Shown here piece by piece: positions 23,481 through 30,093 of a DNA stretch of 30,093 bases. The stretch is from Acidobacteriota bacterium (GTDB lineage Bacteria; Acidobacteriota; Terriglobia; Bryobacterales; Bryobacteraceae), in NCBI GenBank assembly GCA_016871135.1, contig VFZQ01000004.1, positions 1-30,093 of the forward strand, given 5' to 3'. The first letter of the stretch is position 1; each line of letters begins with the position of its first letter. The notes beneath the pieces are model-generated. The model had not been told where the DNA came from. It worked only from the letters and a program-made list of their open reading frames with translations, and made no database searches. A program made the translations under genes and the position numbers.

Positions 23481-24944
23481 TCAGACGGCAAGGAACGCAA
23501 GCCAGTCGTCGAGGGCTGAGGGAATGAATCCGTTCGACATTTCGCCTTTGACTGCGGCCTCAATCCGCCGAAGGCTGCTGTCGGCCAACGGATGAACTCT
23601 TGCCTTGGCCAGAGCAATTTGGGCGAGGCACTTCTGTTTGTCGCCACGGACGAATGCATGAAGGGCATGCATCCCTTCCCCCGCATTGGCCGGAGGCGCG
23701 TCGATGAGGGCGGAGAGGATGACGAACTCGACCGTCGATGGCGATACCCGCTGGCGAAGCGTTCTGGCCCCCGCAAAATCTCTGGCGTGTAGCTTGCTCA
23801 GCGCGAGAAAGAACGGAGCTCGCGGATGAGACGATTTCTCCAACTCCGCGAGTGCGGCGTCACGCTGTTTTGTACGCCAAAGCCACAGCGCTTTCGTCAA
23901 GCCGTCATCCGTCTGTTTCGCCAACATGGCTTCGGCACTGGCTCTATCGCCTGCCAGAGCGAAGGCTTCGGCAGCTTTGTCGATCCCGTTGGCGGCGGCG
24001 TAGCTTCGTGCGGCAGCGGCGTAGTCGCCGAAGTAATAGGCGACGTCGCCTGCGGTGTCGAGGAACCGTGGATCGGCCGGAGCGCCCTGCAAAGCGCGCG
24101 CGACGAAGTTCTCGGCTGTTCTCCGATCGCCGCTGAAGGCGGCGGCATAAGCGGCTTCATTGGCCACTTCGGGGTTGGGACCGGGGGCAAGTAGGCGCTC
24201 GTAGATGGCAATAGCCGCATTGAAGCGGCGAACTTCGACGGCGGCGGCCGCCGCTCGCTGCTGCGTCTGAAAGTCGGCCGGTGCAATTTGGGCAAGTCTC
24301 TCGAACGCTTCGGCGGTCTTGGTTTTGTCCCGCTGAAGAACGGCTCGGAGCACGTCCAGTCGCGCGATGTCGACAGGCCGCCACCCCGACGTATTCGCCT
24401 CGCTAATTAAAGCGAGGCCACGTGCCGAATTCGTGGAAGCGGCGTGTTCAACGCGGGCGATCCAAACCGGGCCGTAACTTCGAAACGCCTCGGCAGCCGA
24501 TCGCCAGTCCTCTTCGGTGGCCGCCTGGCGCGCCTTGGCGAGAGCGAGTGCAGCGCCAGCGGGAGGCGGCGTTGCCGCGCTCGCGCCGGCGCGCGTTGCG
24601 ATTTGGGCGGCTAGCGTCGCAGCGCAATGGTCGAGGGTACCCTTACACACGAGGGGTTCGGCGTTGACGGAGAGATGGAACCCGTCCGGCGCAACATAGC
24701 CGTCGACGAGCAAAGTCGCAGGAATCCCGGATAACTCGCGCTGATGGCTGGGCGTCATCGGCATGACCGAAGGCTGGGCCTCCAGCGATTGCGCGAGAGC
24801 GATGCGAAGCGCCTCCGCAACCGGTTCGCCGGGTGTGCTACGGAGATCCTCGAACGGCAAGAGAACGACGGAGCGTACGCCGGGCCCGGGGACTCTCGAA
24901 CACGCGGCCATCAACAGCAGGCATCCGGCGAGGCTAGAGCGCAC
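23481..24944 (-). CDS. Lipoprotein with TolB-N/LpoB-like front and TPR/Sel1-like helical body
   Basis: A 487-residue lipoprotein starting at GTG 24944, with GGAG 4 bases upstream and an 11-base overlap with the preceding TPR gene. The lipobox is LMAAC (Cys15). Residues about 24-120 contain VVLLPFEDLRSTPGEPVAEALR and LLVDGYVAPDGFHLSV, a pattern like the small alpha/beta domain in TolB N-terminus or LpoB-type proteins. Residues about 145-480 are Ala-rich helical repeats of TPR type (NAAIAIYERLLAPGPNPEVANEAAYAAAFSGDRRTAE). It is likely in the inner leaflet of the outer membrane, acting as a scaffold. Its operon includes a class A penicillin-binding protein, which makes a PBP activator role possible. 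That is inference; no direct homologue is identified. Confidence 0.8.
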   Translation of the reverse strand: MRSSLAGCLLLMAACSRVPGPGVRSVVLLPFEDLRSTPGEPVAEALRIALAQSLEAQPSVMPMTPSHQRELSGIPATLLVDGYVAPDGFHLSVNAEPLVCKGTLDHCAATLAAQIATRAGASAATPPPAGAALALAKARQAATEEDWRSAAEAFRSYGPVWIARVEHAASTNSARGLALISEANTSGWRPVDIARLDVLRAVLQRDKTKTAEAFERLAQIAPADFQTQQRAAAAAVEVRRFNAAIAIYERLLAPGPNPEVANEAAYAAAFSGDRRTAENFVARALQGAPADPRFLDTAGDVAYYFGDYAAAARSYAAANGIDKAAEAFALAGDRASAEAMLAKQTDDGLTKALWLWRTKQRDAALAELEKSSHPRAPFFLALSKLHARDFAGARTLRQRVSPSTVEFVILSALIDAPPANAGEGMHALHAFVRGDKQKCLAQIALAKARVHPLADSSLRRIEAAVKGEMSNGFIPSALDDWLAFLAV

Positions 24945-25698
24945 GCGTCTCCATCTTCATGAGTTCCTGAAACTCCGGCAAGGCGCGAAGGGCGACGAAC
25001 TCCTCGTCTTCCATGAACTTGTTACGTTCTTTAAATCCCTCTTCTATGGATTTCCGTATGTAGAGCAGGGCTCGATCCTGCTGGCCGGACTTCGCATAGG
25101 TCTTGGCGAGGTAGTAGTGAAACTTGGCGCGCTCCTCAACACTGCGCTCCTGCAACAGCACGCCGTGTGAGTTCCGGTGTTCGAAGACTTCCGGGTCGAG
25201 CTCAAGCGCTTTCTGGTAGGAATCGAGAGCGTCTTTGTACTTCTTGCGAGCGAAGTACGCTGTCCCAAGATTCGAGTGTATGGACGCGGAGTTAGGGTTA
25301 AGTACGAGAGCGCGCTTATATTGCGTAACTGCCTTGCGGTAGTTTTTCTGCGCGTAGTAGACCGTGCCGAGATTGTTAATTGCTTCGGCATACTTCGGGT
25401 CGAGCTTGGCGGCCTGCTCGTACTGCTTGCGCGCTTGGGAGAGCGAGGCCATCTGGTGATAGGCGATGCCGAGTTTGTTGGCGAGGACTGGAGAGCGCGA
25501 GGCGCCGTCGCGGTAGACTTCAGCGGCTTCGCGATACATCTTGCGCGCCATGAAAATATCACCCCGCTGCTCGGCGGTGAGCACCGGCTTCATAGCGGCG
25601 GGTTCGCGCGCGGGCAGACGGAGACCGTCGTTGCTTGGCTGTTGCCCCAGGAGGACCATGGCCGCCACGGCCCAGAGGGAGGGAAACGATAAACGCAT
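24934..25698 (-). CDS. Exported TPR protein
   Basis: A 254-residue protein. ATG 25698 is chosen because a near-perfect ribosome site (AAAGGAGGTC) lies 7 bases upstream and a signal peptide (MRLSFPSLWAVAAMVLLG) follows; an in-frame GTG at 25719 precedes the ribosome site and is unlikely. Residues about 45-225 form at least five TPR units (AINNLGTVYYAQKNYRKAVTQYKRALVLNPN, read here as two adjoining parts, then SNLGTAYFARKKYKDALDSY). TPRs bind partner proteins in the periplasm. It lies between a bifunctional penicillin-binding protein (44 bases upstream) and the TPR lipoprotein (overlapping its 3' end), so all three are probably expressed together. No enzymatic domain is seen. Confidence 0.88.
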   Translation of the reverse strand: MRLSFPSLWAVAAMVLLGQQPSNDGLRLPAREPAAMKPVLTAEQRGDIFMARKMYREAAEVYRDGASRSPVLANKLGIAYHQMASLSQARKQYEQAAKLDPKYAEAINNLGTVYYAQKNYRKAVTQYKRALVLNPNSASIHSNLGTAYFARKKYKDALDSYQKALELDPEVFEHRNSHGVLLQERSVEERAKFHYYLAKTYAKSGQQDRALLYIRKSIEEGFKERNKFMEDEEFVALRALPEFQELMKMETRAL

Positions 25699-25703
25699 GT
25701 GTT

Positions 25704-25713
25704 GACCTCCTTT
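25704..25713 (-). promoter_or_regulatory. Strong Shine-Dalgarno deciding the TPR-protein start
   Basis: AAAGGAGGTC on the minus strand has its AGGAGG core 7 bases before ATG 25698. It is the strongest ribosome site in the window and contrasts with the SD-less genes of the 19343-9967 operon. Confidence 0.8.
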
Positions 25714-25742
25714 GCCCACAGTGTAACTCCAAACGAAGACGA

Positions 25743-28268
25743 TTAGTTGCCGCCGTTGCGCTTGAACCAGTCGCCGATACGGCCGAACATCCCCTTCTTC
25801 TCTTCGGCTGCCGCAGGTTTCGGAGCCTCGGTTGGGGGCGGTTCTTGGCGCGCTACGACAGGACGGCGTGGACGCACCTTCACCGGCTCGGCGGACTGTT
25901 TGGCGGAAGCGGTCTCGGTTTGCGCGGTGCGCTCCGCCGGAGCGTCCCAGCTTGCGACCTGGGTGGCTCCCCTGCCCCCGGAAACTCCCGTCGGCTGCGT
26001 GCCGGTAACGAATACCTCACTACGAGCGGTCGACGCGCCCGATTGCGAGAGTAGCCCACTTGAGGGATCGACGTCCACGGAGACAACCCCATCTGGCATT
26101 GCGAACGGCGCGGCGCCGCGGTAGTCACGGTGTCCATGCGCGCGTTTCATGAACTCCGCCCAGACCGGCAGCGCCGAATGCGCGCCTTCGAGTTTTAACT
26201 CTTCGTTGTCGTCGAATCCGACCCAAACGGCGCAAATTAGTTTCGTCGTGAATCCTGCGAACCAGCCATCGTGGGAGGTCCCGGTTTTTCCGGCAGCCGG
26301 AAGATAGAACCCGCGCGACCGAATGCCGGCGCCCGTCCCGGTGCGAGTGACCTCCTCCATCATGTTGGTGGTCAGATAGGCGATACGAGGGTCGAGGACT
26401 TGGCGCTTCACCGGTTTGTAGGTGAATATCTCACCGCCGCTGTCGTCTCGGACCGAGCGCACCCAGTTTGGTTTTACGTACTGCCCTTTGTGCGAAAAGA
26501 TCGTGTAACTGCCTGCCACTTCGATCGGTGTAACCTCATAGGCGCCGAGTGCGATGGATGGCGTGGCGCGGATCTGAACATTCATCCCGGCGTTCTTGGC
26601 GAGTTTTGCGACCTCGCCATATCCCACTGCTTCGGCCAATTTGACCGCGGGGATGTTCAGCGACTTCGCGAGCGCTGTGCGAAGCGTCACGTTTCCAAAG
26701 TAGTGATCGCCGTGATTGCCGGGCTCGTAGGCCTTCCCGTCGAACCAGAATGTCGTCGGTTCGTCGAGAATTGTCGATGCCGGGGTGAAGACCGTGCCGC
26801 CGCCTTCGATGGCGGTATTGAGAGCGGCCGCATAGACCAGGGGTTTGAAGCTTGAGCCGGGCTGTCGTTTGGCGACCGCGCGATTTAGCTGAGAGAGTCC
26901 GTAATGGCGACCGCCAACGAGCGCGCGAACTTCTCCGCTAGTCGCATCGATTGCTACGAGAGCGACCTGCGCACCGCCAGGATTTTGCTTCTTGCGCTTG
27001 GCGAGCGCCTTGTCGACCTCCGCCATTCCGACGCGAACGGCTTCGATGGCGTCGTGTTGCAGGTCGCGGTCCAGCGTCGTATAGACGCGATAGGAGCGGC
27101 TGGTGAAATCGTGATCGGCGAGTTGCTCGTGAAGAAAGTCGGTGACCAGATCGACGAAGTATGGGGTGTCGCCGGTGTCGGCGCCTCCCTTGACGACGTT
27201 TAACTCGGCGGCGGTGGCTTCGGCGTATTCCTTGGCCGAGATGTAACCGTTGTCGCGCATCAACTGAAGGACGACGTTGCGGCGCGCCTTGGCTCGGTCT
27301 GGCCAACGAATCGGATTCGTGTAGCTGGGCCGCTGGATCTGTCCCGCAAGGGTTGCGGCTTCTGGAAGGGTCAGCGAGCGGACATCCTTGCCGAAGTAGA
27401 CCTGCGAGGCCTCGCCCAGGCCTCGGATGGCGAAACTGCCACGGCGACCGAGGTCGACCATGTTGGCGTAGTGTTCGAATATCTGCTGCTTGGTGAGCTT
27501 GTGTTCGAGGATGACCGTGATAACCGACTCTTCGATCTTGCGCGTCCAATTCTTGTCAAGCGTGAGCCAGAAGTTGCGGGAGAGCTGCATCGAAAGCGTC
27601 GATGCACCGGCGGCACGGCGGCCTTCCCTGATGTTTGTGTAAACGGACTTGGCGATACGGAGGGGATCGAAACCGGCGTGCTCAAAGAACCGTTTGTCCT
27701 CGACGGAGATGACGGCGTGGACGAGCATCTTCGGAAAGTCGTCGAAGGCGAGGACGCGGCGCTTCTCGCGTTTTTCGTCGGAAAGATGGGTGATCAGTTC
27801 GGGTTCAAGAGAGTAGGCGGTACGGGTAGTGTTATCGCGCAAGGAAACGATACTGTCGATCTTTCCTTCCTTCAGGCGTATCACGCCACCTTCATTGTCG
27901 AAGTAGGAGTCCGGACCGGGAAGAATTTCGATGGCGTCGGATCGGAGGTTGTACCAGCCCATCCGATTGGACTTCGCTTCGCCGTAGCCGGCGTTGCGAA
28001 GCGTGCGGATAATCTCGTCCTTGGAAATCTCTTCTCCGACGCTCAACTGGCGCGGGTGGGCGAAGATCATGGACGTGTCGGGGAATGGGCCGTCGCGTAG
28101 CTTCTCGTCGATTAGCGCCGAGTAGTGTATATACGTGAAAATGCCAAAAACCAGAGTCGTGACACCAACGAAAATGGCGGTGTACAGACGCCAGCGGGGC
28201 TTCGGCGCTGGCTCTTTCGGCGCCGGTGCCTTTGCCTCGGATTTTGCGAGCGGATCGCTCTTGGCCAT
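25743..28268 (-). CDS. Bifunctional class A penicillin-binding protein (PBP1b-like)
   Basis: An 841-residue peptidoglycan synthase. A short Pro/Lys-rich cytoplasmic tail precedes one membrane helix (about 29-47). Residues about 65-150 (FAHPRQLSVGEEISKDEII, LRNAGYG) resemble the UB2H domain of PBP1b. The glycosyltransferase GT51 domain follows with catalytic E190 in SVEDKRFFEHAGFDP, then GASTLSMQLSRN and the KIEESV helix. The transpeptidase domain has S472-S-F-K475 (SxxK), S536-L-N538 and K661-T-G663 motifs, all intact. The final 100 residues are Pro/Ala-rich and disordered, ending WFKRNGGN. It polymerises lipid II and cross-links peptides in the periplasm. GGGAG lies just upstream of the ATG with short spacing. 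It leads a group with TPR and lipoprotein genes. Confidence 0.95.
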   Translation of the reverse strand: MAKSDPLAKSEAKAPAPKEPAPKPRWRLYTAIFVGVTTLVFGIFTYIHYSALIDEKLRDGPFPDTSMIFAHPRQLSVGEEISKDEIIRTLRNAGYGEAKSNRMGWYNLRSDAIEILPGPDSYFDNEGGVIRLKEGKIDSIVSLRDNTTRTAYSLEPELITHLSDEKREKRRVLAFDDFPKMLVHAVISVEDKRFFEHAGFDPLRIAKSVYTNIREGRRAAGASTLSMQLSRNFWLTLDKNWTRKIEESVITVILEHKLTKQQIFEHYANMVDLGRRGSFAIRGLGEASQVYFGKDVRSLTLPEAATLAGQIQRPSYTNPIRWPDRAKARRNVVLQLMRDNGYISAKEYAEATAAELNVVKGGADTGDTPYFVDLVTDFLHEQLADHDFTSRSYRVYTTLDRDLQHDAIEAVRVGMAEVDKALAKRKKQNPGGAQVALVAIDATSGEVRALVGGRHYGLSQLNRAVAKRQPGSSFKPLVYAAALNTAIEGGGTVFTPASTILDEPTTFWFDGKAYEPGNHGDHYFGNVTLRTALAKSLNIPAVKLAEAVGYGEVAKLAKNAGMNVQIRATPSIALGAYEVTPIEVAGSYTIFSHKGQYVKPNWVRSVRDDSGGEIFTYKPVKRQVLDPRIAYLTTNMMEEVTRTGTGAGIRSRGFYLPAAGKTGTSHDGWFAGFTTKLICAVWVGFDDNEELKLEGAHSALPVWAEFMKRAHGHRDYRGAAPFAMPDGVVSVDVDPSSGLLSQSGASTARSEVFVTGTQPTGVSGGRGATQVASWDAPAERTAQTETASAKQSAEPVKVRPRRPVVARQEPPPTEAPKPAAAEEKKGMFGRIGDWFKRNGGN

Positions 28269-28312
28269 ATTCTCCCGAACACCATTTTCTCACACCAATA
28301 GCGTCGGAACGT

Positions 28313-28756
28313 TTACTTCTGTGAACCGGGCGTAAGGGATTCCAATTCGCGCCAGATGTCTTCGTGTTCGCGCCAATCGGGCTTCTCGCTGCCGTTGAAG
28401 TGGACCAGTTTGATATTCAGGGTGCCATGGCCATACGGACAGATGTATTCGACTTGAGGAGTACCAATCCGCAGCATCTTGTCCCAAGCGCCCGAGAGCA
28501 CAGGCATTCGCAGGCGCGACAGGCAAGTCCGGCAGCGATACCGTTGATCGAGAATAATCAGGTAGATCGTACCCGCGCCAAGCAGGAAATAAGCGAAGTA
28601 CGCAGTGGTCCAAGTCAGATCCTGGCCGAACTTGCGCGGCTTAAAAGTCCGGATCGCTTCCGGTTCGGGTAGCAACGCCGCCATGCCCCACCAGACGCCA
28701 GCGAACACTGCCCCGGCAATTACGAATTTTGCCATCAAGAAGAGCCAGTACTTCAT
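28313..28756 (-). CDS. Small two-helix membrane protein with a Cys-pair cytoplasmic or periplasmic domain
   Basis: A 147-residue protein with no family I recognise. Two hydrophobic helices (about 7-28, KFVIAGAVFAGVWWGMAALL, and about 50-69, AYFAYFLLGAGTIYLIIL) are followed by a small domain with YRCRTCLSRLRMPV (CxxC) and YICPYGHGTL. The two Cys of the first motif with the later Cys and His could bind a metal, as in zinc-ribbon-like domains, but one ligand would be non-standard. The gene precedes the penicillin-binding protein gene by 44 bases on the same strand and may belong to the same unit. GGAG lies 11 bases before the ATG. Function unknown. Confidence 0.75.
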   Translation of the reverse strand: MKYWLFLMAKFVIAGAVFAGVWWGMAALLPEPEAIRTFKPRKFGQDLTWTTAYFAYFLLGAGTIYLIILDQRYRCRTCLSRLRMPVLSGAWDKMLRIGTPQVEYICPYGHGTLNIKLVHFNGSEKPDWREHEDIWRELESLTPGSQK

Positions 28757-28895
28757 ACGCTATTAGACTCCGAGAGACTCGATTTGGTTGCCGAACTCCT
28801 CCAACTACTCTCAATAACGTATCGGTACGATTTTTGTTCCGCTTTAGGGCGTTGGGTCGGGAACGGCCGCAAACACCGGACGAAGGTGATACCGT

Positions 28896-29699
28896 ATGGA
28901 GGCGATGCGAAATCGGCGGGTGCTCATCGGCGCGGCATTGTTGGTCGTTACGGTGGCGGGGGCGTCCGCATATCAGCGACGGCGCTCGTCGAATTACGAA
29001 TGGGAGATGCAAAACCCGGCTGAAGATCCGCTGGACGCGTTGGAACCCGGTGAGTTTTCGTTCGCGAGGCTGCGCTATCGCTCGGCGGGCGGCTGGAGGC
29101 GGGGATCTTGGGGCACGGATGCGAACAAGGCCGAACGGGTTTTTGTTCAGGGCGTCCGGCGGCTGACACGTGTGAACGCGCGTTCGGTGGAAGAGATCAT
29201 CGACGTCGAAGACGACAACATCTACAGTTGGCCATGGCTGTATGCGGTCGAAGTCGGCCATTGGCGCCTCGACGAACCGCACGCGGCAAGGTTGCGGCAA
29301 TATCTGGATCGCGGCGGCTTCCTGATGGTCGACGATTTTCACGGATCGTACGAGTGGGCGGTCTTTGATGCCAGCTTACGGAAGATCTTCCCGGATCGTA
29401 CGGTTGTCGATTTAGACGACCGCGACCCGATGTTCCACGTGCTTTACGACCTGAACGATCGCTTTCAGGTGCCGGGGCGGCAGTACATCTGGTCGGGTTC
29501 GACATCGGAGCGAGACGGCTACGAAGCGAAATGGCGCGCGGTGCTCGACGACAAGAATCGGGTGCAGGTGCTGATTTGCCACAACATGGATTTGGGTGAT
29601 GCTTGGGAGTGGGCCGACGACCCGCAGTATCCGGAGAAGTTCGCGTCGCTGGCGTATCGGATCGGTATCAATGCCGTCGTCTACTCAATGACACACTAG
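28896..29699 (+). CDS. DUF4159 domain protein
   Basis: A 267-residue exported or membrane-anchored protein. ATG 28896 has AAGG 9 bases upstream; ATG 28905 (MRNRRVLIGAALLVV), with GGAGG very close, is an alternative. Residues about 8-27 form a signal peptide or anchor. Residues about 48-265 match DUF4159: FSFARLRYRSAGGWRRGSWG, a central SWPWLYAVEVGHW, RQYLDRGGFLMVDDFHG, and the end FASLAYRIGINAVVYSMTH. The GGFLMVDDFHG segment resembles the glutamine-amidotransferase-like fold in which this family is placed, but no catalytic Cys is obvious at the expected site. DUF4159 genes often sit near MoxR/Bat-type or ExbD/TolR genes; an ExbD-like gene follows 42 bases downstream. Function is not established. 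Confidence 0.85.
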   Translation: MEAMRNRRVLIGAALLVVTVAGASAYQRRRSSNYEWEMQNPAEDPLDALEPGEFSFARLRYRSAGGWRRGSWGTDANKAERVFVQGVRRLTRVNARSVEEIIDVEDDNIYSWPWLYAVEVGHWRLDEPHAARLRQYLDRGGFLMVDDFHGSYEWAVFDASLRKIFPDRTVVDLDDRDPMFHVLYDLNDRFQVPGRQYIWSGSTSERDGYEAKWRAVLDDKNRVQVLICHNMDLGDAWEWADDPQYPEKFASLAYRIGINAVVYSMTH

Positions 29700-29741
29700 C
29701 GCTCTGGGAACAAATCGCGGCGTATGCGTGTCTGATTGCGC

Positions 29742-30093
29742 ATGGCAATGCACCTTCCATCCAAAGGCCCGTCGGCGCAGATCAACATGACGCCGCTGAT
29801 CGATGTTCTGTTGGTGCTGTTGATCATATTCATGGTCATCACACCTTTGAAGCCCGTAGGCTTGGAAGCGCGGGTTTTACAAGACTCGAAGGAACTGGCG
29901 TCACCCTCGGACAATCGAGCGCTGGTTGTAACGGTACGCGACGACGGCGGCGCGGCTATCAACAACGAATGGTTCGACGCCGCGGAGTGGCCCGGCCGAT
30001 TGCGCACGGCGCTGGCGCGGCGCTCGGATCGAACGGTGTTCTTCACCGCGACCGCCGGCATGGAGTTTCAATGGGTGGCGAAGGCGATCGACG
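29742..30093 (+). CDS. ExbD/TolR biopolymer transport protein (partial, runs off the window)
   Basis: The frame from ATG 29742 stays open to the window end (117 codons). The product starts MAMHLPSKGPSAQINMTPLI, followed by one membrane helix DVLLVLLIIFMVITP with the conserved acidic residue D21. This is the hallmark of ExbD/TolR, the proton-driven partner of ExbB/TolQ that energises TonB or Tol systems. A periplasmic domain follows (ALVVTVRDDGGAAINNEWF, then RLRTALARRSDRTVFFTA). ATG 29748 or TTG 29736 are alternative starts; no clear ribosome site is visible. No ExbB/TolQ gene lies inside the window. It could serve the TonB-dependent receptors typical of this lineage. The 3' end is missing only because the window stops. 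Confidence 0.9.
   Translation, partial: MAMHLPSKGPSAQINMTPLIDVLLVLLIIFMVITPLKPVGLEARVLQDSKELASPSDNRALVVTVRDDGGAAINNEWFDAAEWPGRLRTALARRSDRTVFFTATAGMEFQWVAKAID

Noticed and set aside
28817..28836. Hairpin CGTA-tcgg-TACG followed by a T-run in the divergent region before the DUF4159 gene
   Set aside because: A 4-base stem is within chance expectation, and its location upstream of both divergent genes does not suit a terminator.
29742..29760. Possible frameshift because the ExbD gene has no stop in the window
   Set aside because: The frame is simply cut by the window end; the sequence through the last base fits ExbD/TolR.
1..30093. CRISPR arrays, tRNA/rRNA genes, transposases, phage genes, attachment sites
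   Set aside because: Searched by eye on both strands; no direct repeat arrays, cloverleaf-like sequences or mobile-element proteins were seen.

Overview
The window looks like chromosomal DNA from a GC-rich soil-type Acidobacteriota, most likely the Solibacter/Bryobacter lineage. The evidence is gene content: a CHRD protein ending in a TIGR03437-like 'Solibacter C-terminal' domain, a DUF1549/DUF1553 plus DUF1501 pair, several CRTAC1 (FG-GAP + ASPIC/UnbV) proteins, multiheme c-type cytochromes with C-terminal TPRs, and the tail of a TonB-dependent receptor of the Oar/carboxypeptidase-regulatory type. I see no insertion sequence, CRISPR array, prophage, tRNA or rRNA. The lineage is an inference from protein families, not from a marker gene.

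Layout. (1) 1-8069, plus strand: receptor C-terminus, then a tight five-gene run: DUF1549/1553 protein, DUF1501 protein, a secreted protein made of three tandem RidA domains, a seven-CXXCH cytochrome with TPRs, and a TPR/FG-GAP/ASPIC-UnbV protein. (2) 8120-9966, plus strand: ammonium channel amt and PII protein glnK, preceded by a large dyad. (3) 19343-9967, minus strand: five genes joined by four successive 4-base overlaps: TPR/FG-GAP/ASPIC-UnbV protein with a long unassigned C-terminus, five-CXXCH membrane cytochrome with TPRs, FG-GAP/ASPIC-UnbV protein, SMP-30-type lactonase lipoprotein, and an L-fuconate dehydratase-like enolase-superfamily enzyme. (4) 22987-19380, minus strand: glycerol kinase, then the triple-CHRD protein, whose natural ATG is one base out of frame. 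(5) 23011-23412, plus strand: a small unknown protein divergent from glpK. (6) 28756-23481, minus strand: a small membrane protein with Cys pairs, a bifunctional class A penicillin-binding protein, a TPR protein and a TPR lipoprotein. (7) 28896-30093, plus strand: DUF4159 protein and the start of an ExbD/TolR protein.

Themes. Most products are exported: SusC-like outer-membrane uptake, periplasmic multiheme electron carriers and beta-propeller-like UnbV proteins. The cytochrome + UnbV pair occurs twice, in two differently built operons on opposite strands, which suggests a functional module (extracytoplasmic redox chemistry or assembly of a secreted complex) of unknown role. The sugar-acid genes and glycerol kinase point to scavenging of plant or microbial carbon, and amt-glnK to nitrogen scavenging.

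Regulatory signals that stand out: two places where TATAAT lies exactly 7 bases before an ATG with no Shine-Dalgarno (leaderless-type starts at 19343 and 22987). One of these -10 boxes is inside the arm and loop of a terminator-like hairpin that also encloses the start codon. The other is part of a perfect palindrome facing two divergent genes. No stretch longer than about 170 bases is without a gene.
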